DNA from: Opitutaceae bacterium TAV5
GTDB taxonomy: Bacteria; Verrucomicrobiota; Verrucomicrobiia; Opitutales; Opitutaceae
Reading direction: 5' to 3'
Length of the DNA: 64,000 nucleotides
Assembly (NCBI GenBank): GCA_000242935.3
Contig: CP007053.1
Coordinates: 2,217,001-2,281,000 of the forward strand
A model generated the notes under the pieces. The model had not been told where the DNA came from and did not search any database. It saw nothing but the letters and a program-made list of their open reading frames with translations. Positions 36,376-45,724 of the stretch are shown one piece after another (position 1 is the stretch's first letter; each line of letters starts with the position of its first letter). A program made the position numbers and the translations under genes.

Positions 36376-37512
36376 ATGATCACCCGCCGCCTCCTGCTCG
36401 TTTCCGTATCCGGTTTCCAACTTCTCTGCGCATCGTTGCCCGCCGCCACCTTCGGCACCGGCCAGGCCGGTCTCACCGCGGCCGGCAACGACATCATCCG
36501 GCTCGACACCCCCGAAACCCGACTCGCCATCCGTTTCACCGCCGCAACCGACGGCGAACTCACCGAAGTCGCCTTTGCCTCCGGTCACGGCTCCGGCTAC
36601 GCCGCCAACCAGCCCGACGCCTTCACCGTCACCCTTCACGCCGACACCGGAGGCCGGCCCGGAGAACGGCTCGCCACCGCCGACCGGACCACCTTCAACG
36701 CCACCGGCGCCCGCCTTCGCGCCGCCGCCTTCAGCGGAGTCGCCATCAAGGCCGGCACGGTTCTCCATGCCGTCATCGCCGCACCCGCCGCCGACGCCGC
36801 CCGCTATCTCAGCATCGAAAGCTCCCGGCTCCCCCAGGGCGTCGTCCCCGTGCAGTCTCTCGACATGACCACACGTGACCCGGCGGCCGGCGTGCTGGTG
36901 TCCACGGATGCCGGCGCCACCTGGAGCGCCCGTCCGCAGACGATCGCCGCGCATCGCGTCACGATCAGCGATCGCACGCAGGGCTGGGCCTACACCGGCA
37001 CCCTCGACCTCCGGCTCCGGAACGGTCCCGCCGGCAAGGAATACCCCATGCAAAATTTCCGGTTCCTCACCGGCGAGGCCGGCGGGAAAGCCTCGGTCAC
37101 GGCCATCCGTATTTCCCTTCGCCCCCAGGGCGGTCTTGTGAACAAACCGGTAAAGGTCTTCGCCCGCATTCTCGAAGATCCCTCGCTCCGCCCTCTCGTT
37201 TCCGCCGGGCAGACCGTGACGCTGGCCGATGCCGCCCGCTTCGAACCCGTCACTCTCCCCGTCACCGGCGACGCCACGCTTCAGGACGGCACCGACTACG
37301 TGCTCGTCCTTGGCCTTTCCGACGAGGTTTCTGCCGGCGAAAAGGACTTCCTCTTCATGCGCGCCCCCAACTGGGGCATCGGCTCTCCCAACCTCAACGA
37401 CCTCAACTGGCAGACCGGAGCCAACGCCGTCACGGTCTCCCGCGCGCCCGACCGGATCGACGGCTCCCGTTTTCCCACCGCCGACATGCCCTTCCTGATC
37501 GAATACAACTGA
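36376..37512 (+). CDS. Secreted protein of unknown function
   Basis: 378 residues with a signal peptide (LLLVSVSGFQLLCASLPAAT). The rest is predicted beta-rich and I recognise no family. Two similar halves are suggested by LTEVAFASGHGSGYAANQPD (followed by FTVTLHADTGGRPG) and by KVFARILEDPSLRPLVSAGQ (followed by TVTLADAARFEPV), which resemble jelly-roll accessory domains. It starts 27 bases after the heparinase-like gene and ends 44 bases before the GH-A-like gene, so it is part of the same transcription unit. Confidence 0.6.
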   Translation: MITRRLLLVSVSGFQLLCASLPAATFGTGQAGLTAAGNDIIRLDTPETRLAIRFTAATDGELTEVAFASGHGSGYAANQPDAFTVTLHADTGGRPGERLATADRTTFNATGARLRAAAFSGVAIKAGTVLHAVIAAPAADAARYLSIESSRLPQGVVPVQSLDMTTRDPAAGVLVSTDAGATWSARPQTIAAHRVTISDRTQGWAYTGTLDLRLRNGPAGKEYPMQNFRFLTGEAGGKASVTAIRISLRPQGGLVNKPVKVFARILEDPSLRPLVSAGQTVTLADAARFEPVTLPVTGDATLQDGTDYVLVLGLSDEVSAGEKDFLFMRAPNWGIGSPNLNDLNWQTGANAVTVSRAPDRIDGSRFPTADMPFLIEYN

Positions 37513-37556
37513 TCCGCCCTTCCGTTTCCCCTCCCGTCATCCGTCCCGTTTTCCCC

Positions 37557-40500
37557 ATGCGCCATCTCCTGCTCCTTTCGGCCCTCGGCCTCCAGTCTCT
37601 CGGCACTGCCCTTGCCGCTCCCTTTGGCCCCGAAGGCAGCGCCACGGCGCAACCCGCCGCGCTCCCCCCCGGCGTCGATGTCATCGAGACGGTTTTCGAC
37701 CGGACTCCGGTCGAACGCGGCCTCGCCTTCGACCGCACCGGCGTCAAGCCGGCCTCCCTCACGCTGAAAGACGGTCGTCCCGTCGATGCCTGGGTTTGTG
37801 AGGAAAGCATCGAGCCCGCCATGCGCTGGACGCGCTCCTTCCGCTTCACCGTCACCGATCCGCGCTTCCGCCAGGGTGGTCGCCCCGCCGTCGACCTCGA
37901 AATCACCTTTCACAGCCCCGGCTTCGGCAGCGTCCGCGTCAAGGCCGACACCGCCGCCGGCGCCCGCCTGATCGGCTCCGTCTGGGGCAACACCAAAGAG
38001 TGGAAAACGCTCCGCATCCCCCTCGACGACGCTTTCTTCGGTGCCCGCACCGACCCCGCCGACACAGCCCCGAGCGTCAACGGATTCGACCTCCGTATCG
38101 ACGGCGTCAACGGCCCTCTCTACCTGCGCCGCGTCCGCCTCGTCGGCTACGACCCCGACAAGGATGTCCACTGGCCCCGCATGATCAAGACATCCGATCT
38201 CGCCTCTCCTTCCACTCCCGGAGGCGTATTCGCATTCACACGACAATCCGGCGCGCAGATCACCGCCCGTCTGCAAAACCTCGCCCGCGTCCCCCGCCCT
38301 CTCCGCTATCGCTTCCAGGTCTCCGGCCACGACGACAAAATCCTCCACCGCGCCGAATCCTCGCTCCTCCTCGCGCCGTCTTCCACCGCCGACGTTTCCC
38401 TCGCCTTCGACCCCGCCGGCTGGCCACTCGGCCCCTGCGACGGCCGGCTCGAACTCTTCCTCGACGACGATCCCGCTCATCCCGTTTACACCCGCACCTT
38501 CCGCATCGGTATCATCAGCTCCACGACACTTGCCAAGGCCCGACCCGGCGAATTTCTCTACGGGCTCGACGCCGCCAATAACACCATCTTCCCCATCCTC
38601 ACCCCCGCCGCCTTTGCCTGGTACCGTATCATGGGAGTGGATATTCTCCGCAACCCCTGGAACAAGGGCATGCAGGAGAACGCCGCCGATCTGAAAACCG
38701 CCCTCGATGCCCTCGCCGCAGAGGACGTGCAGACTTCCATCATGGTCGATCCGCCCAAAGACCCCGATGCCGGCAAACGCGCCGGCCAGCTCGAAAGCAA
38801 GATCGCCTTTCTCGAGGAAACCGCCCGCCTTTTCACCCCGGCGCCCGGTGATCCCGCAGCCGGCAAACTCCGCTACTACGAAATGGGCAACGAACCGGAC
38901 CTCCCCCATTTCTACCCCGCGCCCATCGACACCTACGTGGAAAGTTATCACGCCATGTACGACGCCGTGAAACGCGGCGCCCGCGGCGCCGGCCGCGGCG
39001 ACGCCGATACCGTCGTCATGAACGGCGGCCTTGCCTTTGCCGGTCAGGAAAGCTCGCGGCGCGCCGCCGAATTTGTCGCCCGGGTCGACGCCTCCCGGCT
39101 CGATGCCATCGCCTATCACGGACACGGTCCCGGCATCGCCGCCGAGCGCACCGCCTGGGAACGCCTTCACACGGTCGCCGCCGCCAGCAGTCCGGAAAAG
39201 GCCCGTCTCCCCTTCATCGAAACCGAATCCGGATTTTCCGGCGTGGACCCTATAGGCATCGCGGAGCAGGCCCGCACCGTCGTCGAAAAGATGACCTACG
39301 CGCAGTCGAAAGGCATGCCCTTCTTCCTCTACTTCCGTCTCTTCATGGAGGGCGCCGGAGCCGGTATCGAAGGCGGCTACACCATGGCCGAAAATTTCGT
39401 CGAACCCCGTCCCTCGATTCTCGCCTACCGCCACATGGTCGAGCGTCTCCGCCATCATCGTTACGTTCGCCAACCCGATTTTGCCGGGGAAGCCGGCGCG
39501 GACGGGATCACGGCATTCCTGTTCGAGGAGATCGACGCCGCTGCCCGTCCTGCCGGTCGCAAGACACTCGTCGCCTTCTGCGAAAAACCGGTCCGTCACG
39601 AATTGCGCCTCGCCCTCGGCGACGCGACGCAGTCCTCCTCTCCGCAATTCTTCGATCTTTACGGCAACACCCTGCCGCTTTCCGCCGCCGTCGCTTCCGG
39701 TGTGGTCACCTTCGGCGTGGGCATCGATCCCGTTTACCTCACCTGGATTTCTCCCGCTGCCGCGGCCGACACGGCAGCCGTGCGCGTCATGCCTTCGCTC
39801 CTCTCGGTCGATACCACCGCGCCGCTTCTCGCCGGCGCCGACAATCCGCTGACCGTCACCGTGCGCAATCCCCATCCCGACAAACCGCTCTCCGTCACAC
39901 TCTCCGCCGAAGCCCGCGCGCGCGTCGCCGCCCGCATCGAACCCGCCCGGCACTCCGTCACCCTCCCCGTCGGCGAGGCCGTCACGCTTCCTCTTTCGCT
40001 CGGCCTGGAGCCCGCCCGCCAGCCTCTCGCGCTCCCGCGCTGGTGGACGGTTTTCACCGACATCGATCCGGCCAGGATCACCCCCGCGCTCCGCGCCCGC
40101 ATCCCGGCCACGCTTCCCGCCAGAACCGGCGGCGCGCCTGTCGTCGGCCGGCCCGCGCTGGCTGACGGAGGCCGCCTCAACTTCGGTCGCCTGGCCGGCG
40201 GTTTCGGCGAAAACCGCACCGGCCTCGCCTACGCCATCATCGACACCCCGAGCGCCGTCACCCTCGACTGCGGCGCCAGCGGCGACTGGTGGATGGCCTG
40301 GTATCTCAACGGCCAGCCCGTCATGGACACCCTCGAAACCGGCAACGGCCAGCATGGCCCCATCTCGCTGCACCCCTTCCGCCTCGCGCTCCGGCCGGGC
40401 CGCAATGTGCTCGCCGTTCTCGTCACCAGCGGACGCGGCGGCTGGGAAGTCCTGTACGGCGGCCCGAAGGAGTTGCAGATCGCCCGCGCCACGGATGACG

Positions 40501-41177
40501 ATCCCGACAGCCTTGCCCTCACCCTCACCGATTCCTCCAGCGGGCAACTCCTCGCCAGCCACAAGGCGCCTCTTCGTTTGCAGCCTCCCGTCCCTCCGCT
40601 CGGCGACGCCACTCCCGACCTCGCACACGCCGACACCTGGCTTCCGCTCGAGCCCTTCGCCGTCGCCGGCCGCGAGTCCATCACCAACGAATGGGAAAAG
40701 GACCCCGACGCCTCGCGCTGGTACAAAGGCGAGGCCGACCTCTCCGCCGCCGTCTGGCTGCGGGACGATCCGGCCGGCAACCGCCTCCATCTTTTCCTCG
40801 TCGCGACGGACGACCGCCACGTTGCCCCCTCCGGCTCCGCCGCCGGGGCGCTGGCTGCCGGCGACAGTTTCCGCGTCCGGCTCTCCGCCGAGGCCGGACG
40901 CACCCTGCTCGATGTGACCGGAGCCCTCACCGGTTCCGGCCCCGTCCTCGCAGGCGCGCCGGACGGAGTCGCCTTCCATGCCCTCCGCCAGGAGAAAACC
41001 GCGGCCGCCGACGCCGCCACGCTCTACCACCTCGCGATTCCGAAACCGCTCGTCGGAGGAATGCCCTTCCGGGTCAACCTCCTCCTGATCGACAATGACG
41101 CCGGTTATCCGAAACAGACCCTCGCCATCGGCGATGTGGAGGCCCCGCAAACCGGCCTCCGTGCCATCACGCAGTGA
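37557..41177 (+). CDS. Large secreted clan GH-A-like glycoside hydrolase
   Basis: 1206 residues with a signal peptide (RHLLLLSALGLQSLGTALAA). An N-terminal beta-sandwich is followed by a TIM barrel from about 330 to 640. YYEMGNEPDLPHFY carries the N-E-P motif of clan GH-A with the proposed acid/base Glu446. PFIETESGF carries Glu555 and Glu557, either of which could be the nucleophile at the end of strand 7. Later beta-domains include a galactose-binding-like region (DWWMAWYLNGQPVMDTL near 910), and the last 170 residues look like a CBM9-type module (GEADLSAAVWLRDD, VATDDRH). The substrate is unknown. It ends the plus-strand arm. Confidence 0.7.
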   Translation: MRHLLLLSALGLQSLGTALAAPFGPEGSATAQPAALPPGVDVIETVFDRTPVERGLAFDRTGVKPASLTLKDGRPVDAWVCEESIEPAMRWTRSFRFTVTDPRFRQGGRPAVDLEITFHSPGFGSVRVKADTAAGARLIGSVWGNTKEWKTLRIPLDDAFFGARTDPADTAPSVNGFDLRIDGVNGPLYLRRVRLVGYDPDKDVHWPRMIKTSDLASPSTPGGVFAFTRQSGAQITARLQNLARVPRPLRYRFQVSGHDDKILHRAESSLLLAPSSTADVSLAFDPAGWPLGPCDGRLELFLDDDPAHPVYTRTFRIGIISSTTLAKARPGEFLYGLDAANNTIFPILTPAAFAWYRIMGVDILRNPWNKGMQENAADLKTALDALAAEDVQTSIMVDPPKDPDAGKRAGQLESKIAFLEETARLFTPAPGDPAAGKLRYYEMGNEPDLPHFYPAPIDTYVESYHAMYDAVKRGARGAGRGDADTVVMNGGLAFAGQESSRRAAEFVARVDASRLDAIAYHGHGPGIAAERTAWERLHTVAAASSPEKARLPFIETESGFSGVDPIGIAEQARTVVEKMTYAQSKGMPFFLYFRLFMEGAGAGIEGGYTMAENFVEPRPSILAYRHMVERLRHHRYVRQPDFAGEAGADGITAFLFEEIDAAARPAGRKTLVAFCEKPVRHELRLALGDATQSSSPQFFDLYGNTLPLSAAVASGVVTFGVGIDPVYLTWISPAAAADTAAVRVMPSLLSVDTTAPLLAGADNPLTVTVRNPHPDKPLSVTLSAEARARVAARIEPARHSVTLPVGEAVTLPLSLGLEPARQPLALPRWWTVFTDIDPARITPALRARIPATLPARTGGAPVVGRPALADGGRLNFGRLAGGFGENRTGLAYAIIDTPSAVTLDCGASGDWWMAWYLNGQPVMDTLETGNGQHGPISLHPFRLALRPGRNVLAVLVTSGRGGWEVLYGGPKELQIARATDDDPDSLALTLTDSSSGQLLASHKAPLRLQPPVPPLGDATPDLAHADTWLPLEPFAVAGRESITNEWEKDPDASRWYKGEADLSAAVWLRDDPAGNRLHLFLVATDDRHVAPSGSAAGALAAGDSFRVRLSAEAGRTLLDVTGALTGSGPVLAGAPDGVAFHALRQEKTAAADAATLYHLAIPKPLVGGMPFRVNLLLIDNDAGYPKQTLAIGDVEAPQTGLRAITQ

Positions 41178-41257
41178 CGATGCCCCTCCCGGGCCAGTTT
41201 TGAAAGAACCGGAGCCGGCCTGCCAATGGCGTCAACCGGCCCGCGCCGGCATGGGCC

Positions 41258-43276
41258 TCACCACGCCAGCTCCACCATCTGGTGGCTGAGCACGCGCGGC
41301 ACCGTGAATGTCACCACGCCGTCGCGCTGCGTGAACTCCAGCGCCGCGCCGTCCGGCACGAGACGCGCCGACTTCACCTTGCGCGGCAGGCGCACCGCGC
41401 AGCGCACATCGCTCACCGGAGTCACATCCTCGATCACCTCGACCGGCTGGGCATGCGGCCCTTCATGCTTCGCCCCGCCGCGCAATGTCGGCACGGCGTG
41501 CAGCACGTGCACCACAAAACGCCTGTGCGCACGCTGCTCCGTCACATTGACGCGGCCCGTGGACGGCAGGTTTTCCGTCACCACCGGCAGCGCGTCGCCA
41601 CCACCGGACAGCGCCTTGATCGCCGCCCGCACGAAGTCGCGATAGAGCGGCTGGCCGTAGAGGCGATAACGGGTAAAAATCCGGTGCGCGAAGTACGCCA
41701 CGTTGCCCTCCGCCGACAACGTCGCCGCCGGGCCGGTTTTTTCTTCCGATCCGGGTTCGTCCGGCGCGTGCTGGTGCGAACAGAAATGTTCCCAGGTGCG
41801 GTTGAAATACGGCACGGCCCGCTCCGCCAGCACCCGCGTTTTCGCCAGCGGCTTCACCTCCAGCGCACCGCCGTGAATCACCACCGGCGACTTCACCGGC
41901 ACGTCGGCCGCAGAGAGCGCCGTCGCCACCAGATAATCCGGATCGGACGCGCTCTGGCCGACGTAGCGGATGCCCGCCTCCGGCAGCGCGATCGCCTTGC
42001 CCGCCTCGTCGAGCAGGCTCGTGCCGCTGGCGAGAATCCTGCCGCCCTGCGCGAGGTAACGGCGCGCCTTTTTCTGTAATTCACTCGTGAATACGATCGA
42101 ATCGGGCAGGATAACCAGGTCAAACGGCGTCCATGCCGCCTTCGCGTCGAGCACGAGAAACGGCTGGTGGAGTTCCAGCAGCATGCGCGACGCGCCTTCG
42201 TCGGCCAGCGTCTGGCGCACTCCCGGTTTTGCCGCGCTCACCAGGCCGATGCGCGCCACCGGTTTCACACCGGCGCACCACGCCTCCTTCGCCTCGACGG
42301 CGCGGTAGGCCTCGCCGATCAGCGCCCAGGTGTCGCGGTTGATCTCGCCACTCGGGTGGAGCTGGTCGCCGATGCTGCACTTCGCTCCGTAGGCGATCAT
42401 CGCCTCGCACTCGTAGCGCAGCGCCTCGGGTCGCTTGAACCCGCCAAACTCGCCCCACGTCGTGTGGAACTTGCCCGTCATGCCGAGAAAATCGTGCCCC
42501 GTCGTGATCGCGTAGCGCGCCGACAGCGGGAAGTGGTCGTAACCCCAGCCGCCCGTCGGCAGCGATTCCAGTTCCAGATGCGAATTGTACCGCAGCTCCT
42601 CCGTCGCCCCGATGTGGACGTGGCCGCCGTTGTGAAACACCGGCATATCCGCATTGTGAATACGCGCGGCGGCGGTCGTCTTTTTGTAGTAGTCGAGCAG
42701 GACCTCGTGCGCCCAGGCGGCCACCTCGGCCTCGTTCTCCGGGTTGTAGCCGAGCGCCTTCATCGCGGCCAGGCTCTCGTCGGAGTAATCGAGACGCGGC
42801 CCGATGATATCCAGAAAAATGCCGTCGGCATCGCGCCAGCGCGTGACGACTTCCTCGATCTGGCGGCACAGGTAGTCGAGGTAGGGCGAGTTCCAGCGCA
42901 GCACGCCGCGCCAGCCCGCGTGAAACGGCTCCACGCCCACGCCCTTTTTGTTGATCGTGCGCCATTCGGGATGCTCCGAAAGCGCGAGTTCGTCGAGCCC
43001 CGCGCTCAGGTAGATCGGCACGCGCACGCCGATCTCGCGGCACGCCTCGATCTGCTTCGCGAGCAACTCTCCTTTCATGTGCGGATGGCGCCGGCCGACC
43101 TTCGTGTCGTGATAGCTCCAGCCGTGGTGGCATTTCGAAAAACAGGTGATCGAGTTGACCCGCGCTTCCTGCAGCACGGCCTGAAACGCCTTCTTGTCGA
43201 ACTTCGCCCCGACGCCGGGGATCGAGCCGTTGGTGTGAAAATCAAGATGAACCTGGCGAAACGGGAGAGGATGCAT
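41258..43276 (-). CDS. GHL6-like glycoside hydrolase with beta-galactosidase trimerisation-like domain
   Basis: 672 residues. The N-terminal TIM-barrel part (RQVHLDFHTNGSIPGVGAKF, ARVNSITCFSKCHHGWSYHD, GIFLDIIGPRLDYSD) matches hypothetical glycosyl hydrolase family 6 (GHL6) proteins. A Rossmann-like domain of the beta-galactosidase trimerisation type follows (PFDLVILPDSIVFTSELQKK, RYLAQGGRILASG), then a beta-domain. No signal peptide is seen from the start at 43276; the longer frame adds only low-complexity sequence. Activity is unknown. It is divergent from an AraC regulator 196 bases away, which probably controls it, and convergent with the GH-A-like gene. Confidence 0.78.
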   Translation of the reverse strand: MHPLPFRQVHLDFHTNGSIPGVGAKFDKKAFQAVLQEARVNSITCFSKCHHGWSYHDTKVGRRHPHMKGELLAKQIEACREIGVRVPIYLSAGLDELALSEHPEWRTINKKGVGVEPFHAGWRGVLRWNSPYLDYLCRQIEEVVTRWRDADGIFLDIIGPRLDYSDESLAAMKALGYNPENEAEVAAWAHEVLLDYYKKTTAAARIHNADMPVFHNGGHVHIGATEELRYNSHLELESLPTGGWGYDHFPLSARYAITTGHDFLGMTGKFHTTWGEFGGFKRPEALRYECEAMIAYGAKCSIGDQLHPSGEINRDTWALIGEAYRAVEAKEAWCAGVKPVARIGLVSAAKPGVRQTLADEGASRMLLELHQPFLVLDAKAAWTPFDLVILPDSIVFTSELQKKARRYLAQGGRILASGTSLLDEAGKAIALPEAGIRYVGQSASDPDYLVATALSAADVPVKSPVVIHGGALEVKPLAKTRVLAERAVPYFNRTWEHFCSHQHAPDEPGSEEKTGPAATLSAEGNVAYFAHRIFTRYRLYGQPLYRDFVRAAIKALSGGGDALPVVTENLPSTGRVNVTEQRAHRRFVVHVLHAVPTLRGGAKHEGPHAQPVEVIEDVTPVSDVRCAVRLPRKVKSARLVPDGAALEFTQRDGVVTFTVPRVLSHQMVELAW

Positions 43277-43472
43277 GGTGGTTTGGAGGAAAAAAAGAAA
43301 AAGACAGGGAGAAACGATGGAGAGACAACGATGGTTTTGCGCTTGAGCAGGATGCCCGGGCGAATGTCCATAATAACCCGTGCCGCCCTCTCCTGCCAAT
43401 GCGCCGAAATCGCCCGAATGTGTGCAAAAGTCACCGGCGCCTCCCGCGCCCGCCGCCGCCGCGACGGCGCCC

Positions 43473-44270
43473 ATGCACCTGCATCACCACAATCCGGGCG
43501 ACCTGCAACTGCGGTTGTTGCAGTGTGTGACGGCGCGGCTCAACCGGTGGGAGCATGACAACCTCTCCGCACCCTACTGGCGGCTTTACCTGCTTTCCGG
43601 CAAGGGCGCGGCCGTGCGCTGGCGGGGCCGCACCACGCCGCTCGATCCGCGCCACGCCTGGCTGATCGGCCCCGATACGGATTTCGGCGCCACCCTGGAA
43701 AAACCGCTCACGCAGTGCTACGTCCACTTCACGCTCACGCCGGCCTTCGCCTCCGGCCCGGGCGTGTATCCGGTCAGGCTCACGCCCGTCATGCGGATGC
43801 TGCACGCGCGCGCGGCGCCCGGCTCCGGTGCCGCGTCCGCGACTGCGGTTCCCCCTTCTCCGGAGGAGTCGGTCATCGCCTGGAATGCGCTCGTGCTCCT
43901 CGCGCTCGGTGGCCTGCCGCCGGGCACACTGCGCGAGCGCCGGCTGGATGCGCGGGTGCTGCGCGTGCTGGAGCACATCGAACGCGACATCGCCGGCCCG
44001 CACACGCTGGAAGAACTCGCCCACGTCGCCGGCATGCACGCCCGCGCGCTGATCCGGCTTTTTCGCCACGAAACCGGCGTCACCCCGATGGCCAGCCTGC
44101 GCGCCCGCCGCGTCGCCCTTGCCTGCGACCTGCTCCACCACTCGGACCGGCCGATCGACGATATCGCCGCGCTGACAGGCTTCTGCGACCGCTATCACTT
44201 CACCAAAACCTTCCGCCGCCTCCGCGAAGTGTCTCCCGGCGCCTTCCGGCAACTGCAACGGCAGGCATAA
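43473..44270 (+). CDS. AraC-family transcriptional regulator
   Basis: 265 residues. The N-terminal sensing domain has RLYLLSGKGAAVRWRGRTTP and the DxRHAWLIGP motif. The C-terminal AraC domain has HTLEELAHVAGMHARALIRL and the second helix-turn-helix RPIDDIAALTGFCDRYHFTK. The PSPEE linker contains a 16-residue Ala/Ser/Pro stretch. It is divergently transcribed from the GHL6-like glycosidase, the usual arrangement for a local activator. In the shared gap, ACGATGGAGAGACAACGATGG near 43312-43332 contains the word ACGATGG twice. Confidence 0.87.
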   Translation: MHLHHHNPGDLQLRLLQCVTARLNRWEHDNLSAPYWRLYLLSGKGAAVRWRGRTTPLDPRHAWLIGPDTDFGATLEKPLTQCYVHFTLTPAFASGPGVYPVRLTPVMRMLHARAAPGSGAASATAVPPSPEESVIAWNALVLLALGGLPPGTLRERRLDARVLRVLEHIERDIAGPHTLEELAHVAGMHARALIRLFRHETGVTPMASLRARRVALACDLLHHSDRPIDDIAALTGFCDRYHFTKTFRRLREVSPGAFRQLQRQA

Positions 44271-44475
44271 AACAGGCCCCCGGCGCCTCGCGGAGGCGGT
44301 ATCTGTTTAGCGACCCCGCGCCCTGTAGCTGCGAACGGATACCGGAGGCGCCCCACGGATTCCGCCCCCCCTCGCCGGGCAAGTGCATTCCCGGATCCGG
44401 AAACATGTCCGGAAGCAGCCAATGCGAGCGTACGAATGGCAAAAGATGCACAGTTCCGATACTGGACACTTTTTC

Positions 44476-45672
44476 ATGAGTATGGCTGATTTGTGTGCGG
44501 CCATGTCAAACCCGCCGACACCCTCTCTCCTGCCCACGTTTTTCGCTCCGGCAGAGCGTGTCGACGCCGGGCAGATCCGGAGGCAGGCCGCCGCGGTCGC
44601 CGCCAGTCCGCTGGTCTCCACGCTGCTCAATTCGATGCTCGATGTGGCGCTGATCCTCAACGCCCGGCGCCAGATCGTCTTTGCCAGCGAGAACACCCTT
44701 TCCCTGCTGCCTTCCGGCGACCTTTCGGCCGCGCTGGGCAAACGTCCCGGCGAGGCCCTCGCCTGCATCCAGGCCTCAACCGGACCGGGCGGTTGCGGCA
44801 CGGCCGCCGCCTGCTGCGAGTGCGGCGCCGTCCATGCGATCCTGTCCGGCCTGAGCGGAAAAGGCGCCACGCAGGAGTGCCGCATCACCCGCATCGTCGG
44901 CGGGCGGCGGGAATCCCTCGACCTGCGCGTCAGGAGCACGCCGTTCATGCACGAGGGCGAGCAGTATACAATCCTGTCGGTTGCCGACATCAGCCACGAA
45001 AAACGCCGCCGGGCTCTCGAGGACACCTTCCTCCGCGACCTCTCCGACCAGACGGGCTGCATCGAAGGCCAGGCGATGCTGGTGCGCAGCCAGTTGCCCG
45101 ACGGCCAACTGCGGGACGAAGTGGACGATATGATGCAGATGATCGGGGAACTCTCGGAGAAAGTCCTCGCCCGCTGCGATCTGGCCGCCGCGGAAAACGA
45201 CCGGCTGATCCCGGTTTTTGCAACCCTGCGCGCCCGCGATTTTATCAAAACCCTGGCGAGGCACTTCGCCCTCCACGTCCTCGGAGCCGGATGCTGGCTG
45301 CGGATCGATCCGGCTTCGGCCAACCCCGCCTTTTTGTCCGATCGCGGGCTGCTCCAGCGCGTGCTGGGGAACCTGCTTCGCAATGCACTCGAAGCCGCGC
45401 AACCCGGGGAAGCCATCACGCTCGGCTGCGACAGCGAGGATGATGTCGTCAATTTCCGGATACAAAACGCTTCCATCATGCCGCGCAAGGTCTGCCTGCA
45501 AATCTTCAACCGGTCGTTCTCCACCAAGTCGCCCGGCCGCGGGCTGGGCACCTACAGCGCGAGGCTGCTGGTCGAACGCTACCTGCACGGCCGCATCCGC
45601 TTCACCTCCGGCGGGACCACCGGCACCACCTTCATCGTCACCCTCCCGCTGAATCCGCTCGCGCCGCAGTGA
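44476..45672 (+). CDS. Sensor-kinase-like protein with degenerate H-box
   Basis: 398 residues. A PAS-like sensor part with a Cys-rich loop (GGCGTAAACCECGAVHAIL) is followed by a kinase core. The N-box is VLGNLLRNALEAAQ and the G2 region is FNRSFSTKSPGRGLGTYSAR, ending in GTTFIVTLPL. In related kinases I remember, the dimerisation helix begins F-H-D; here it reads TFLRDLSDQTGCIEGQ with Arg at residue 187 where the phospho-acceptor His is expected. The protein may bind ATP without autophosphorylating, or act by contact. No response regulator is adjacent. In-frame ATGs at 44383 and 44503 are other possible starts. Confidence 0.75.
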   Translation: MSMADLCAAMSNPPTPSLLPTFFAPAERVDAGQIRRQAAAVAASPLVSTLLNSMLDVALILNARRQIVFASENTLSLLPSGDLSAALGKRPGEALACIQASTGPGGCGTAAACCECGAVHAILSGLSGKGATQECRITRIVGGRRESLDLRVRSTPFMHEGEQYTILSVADISHEKRRRALEDTFLRDLSDQTGCIEGQAMLVRSQLPDGQLRDEVDDMMQMIGELSEKVLARCDLAAAENDRLIPVFATLRARDFIKTLARHFALHVLGAGCWLRIDPASANPAFLSDRGLLQRVLGNLLRNALEAAQPGEAITLGCDSEDDVVNFRIQNASIMPRKVCLQIFNRSFSTKSPGRGLGTYSARLLVERYLHGRIRFTSGGTTGTTFIVTLPLNPLAPQ

Positions 45673-45724
45673 TGCGACGCTCCGGCCGCTTTTGCGGACT
45701 GCCCGGAAAATCCCGCCGCCGCCC

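Noticed and set aside
37296-41150. A 1284-codon open frame on the minus strand
   Set aside because: It is antisense to the GH-A-like enzyme, which has a signal peptide and catalytic motifs. The antisense product is low complexity.
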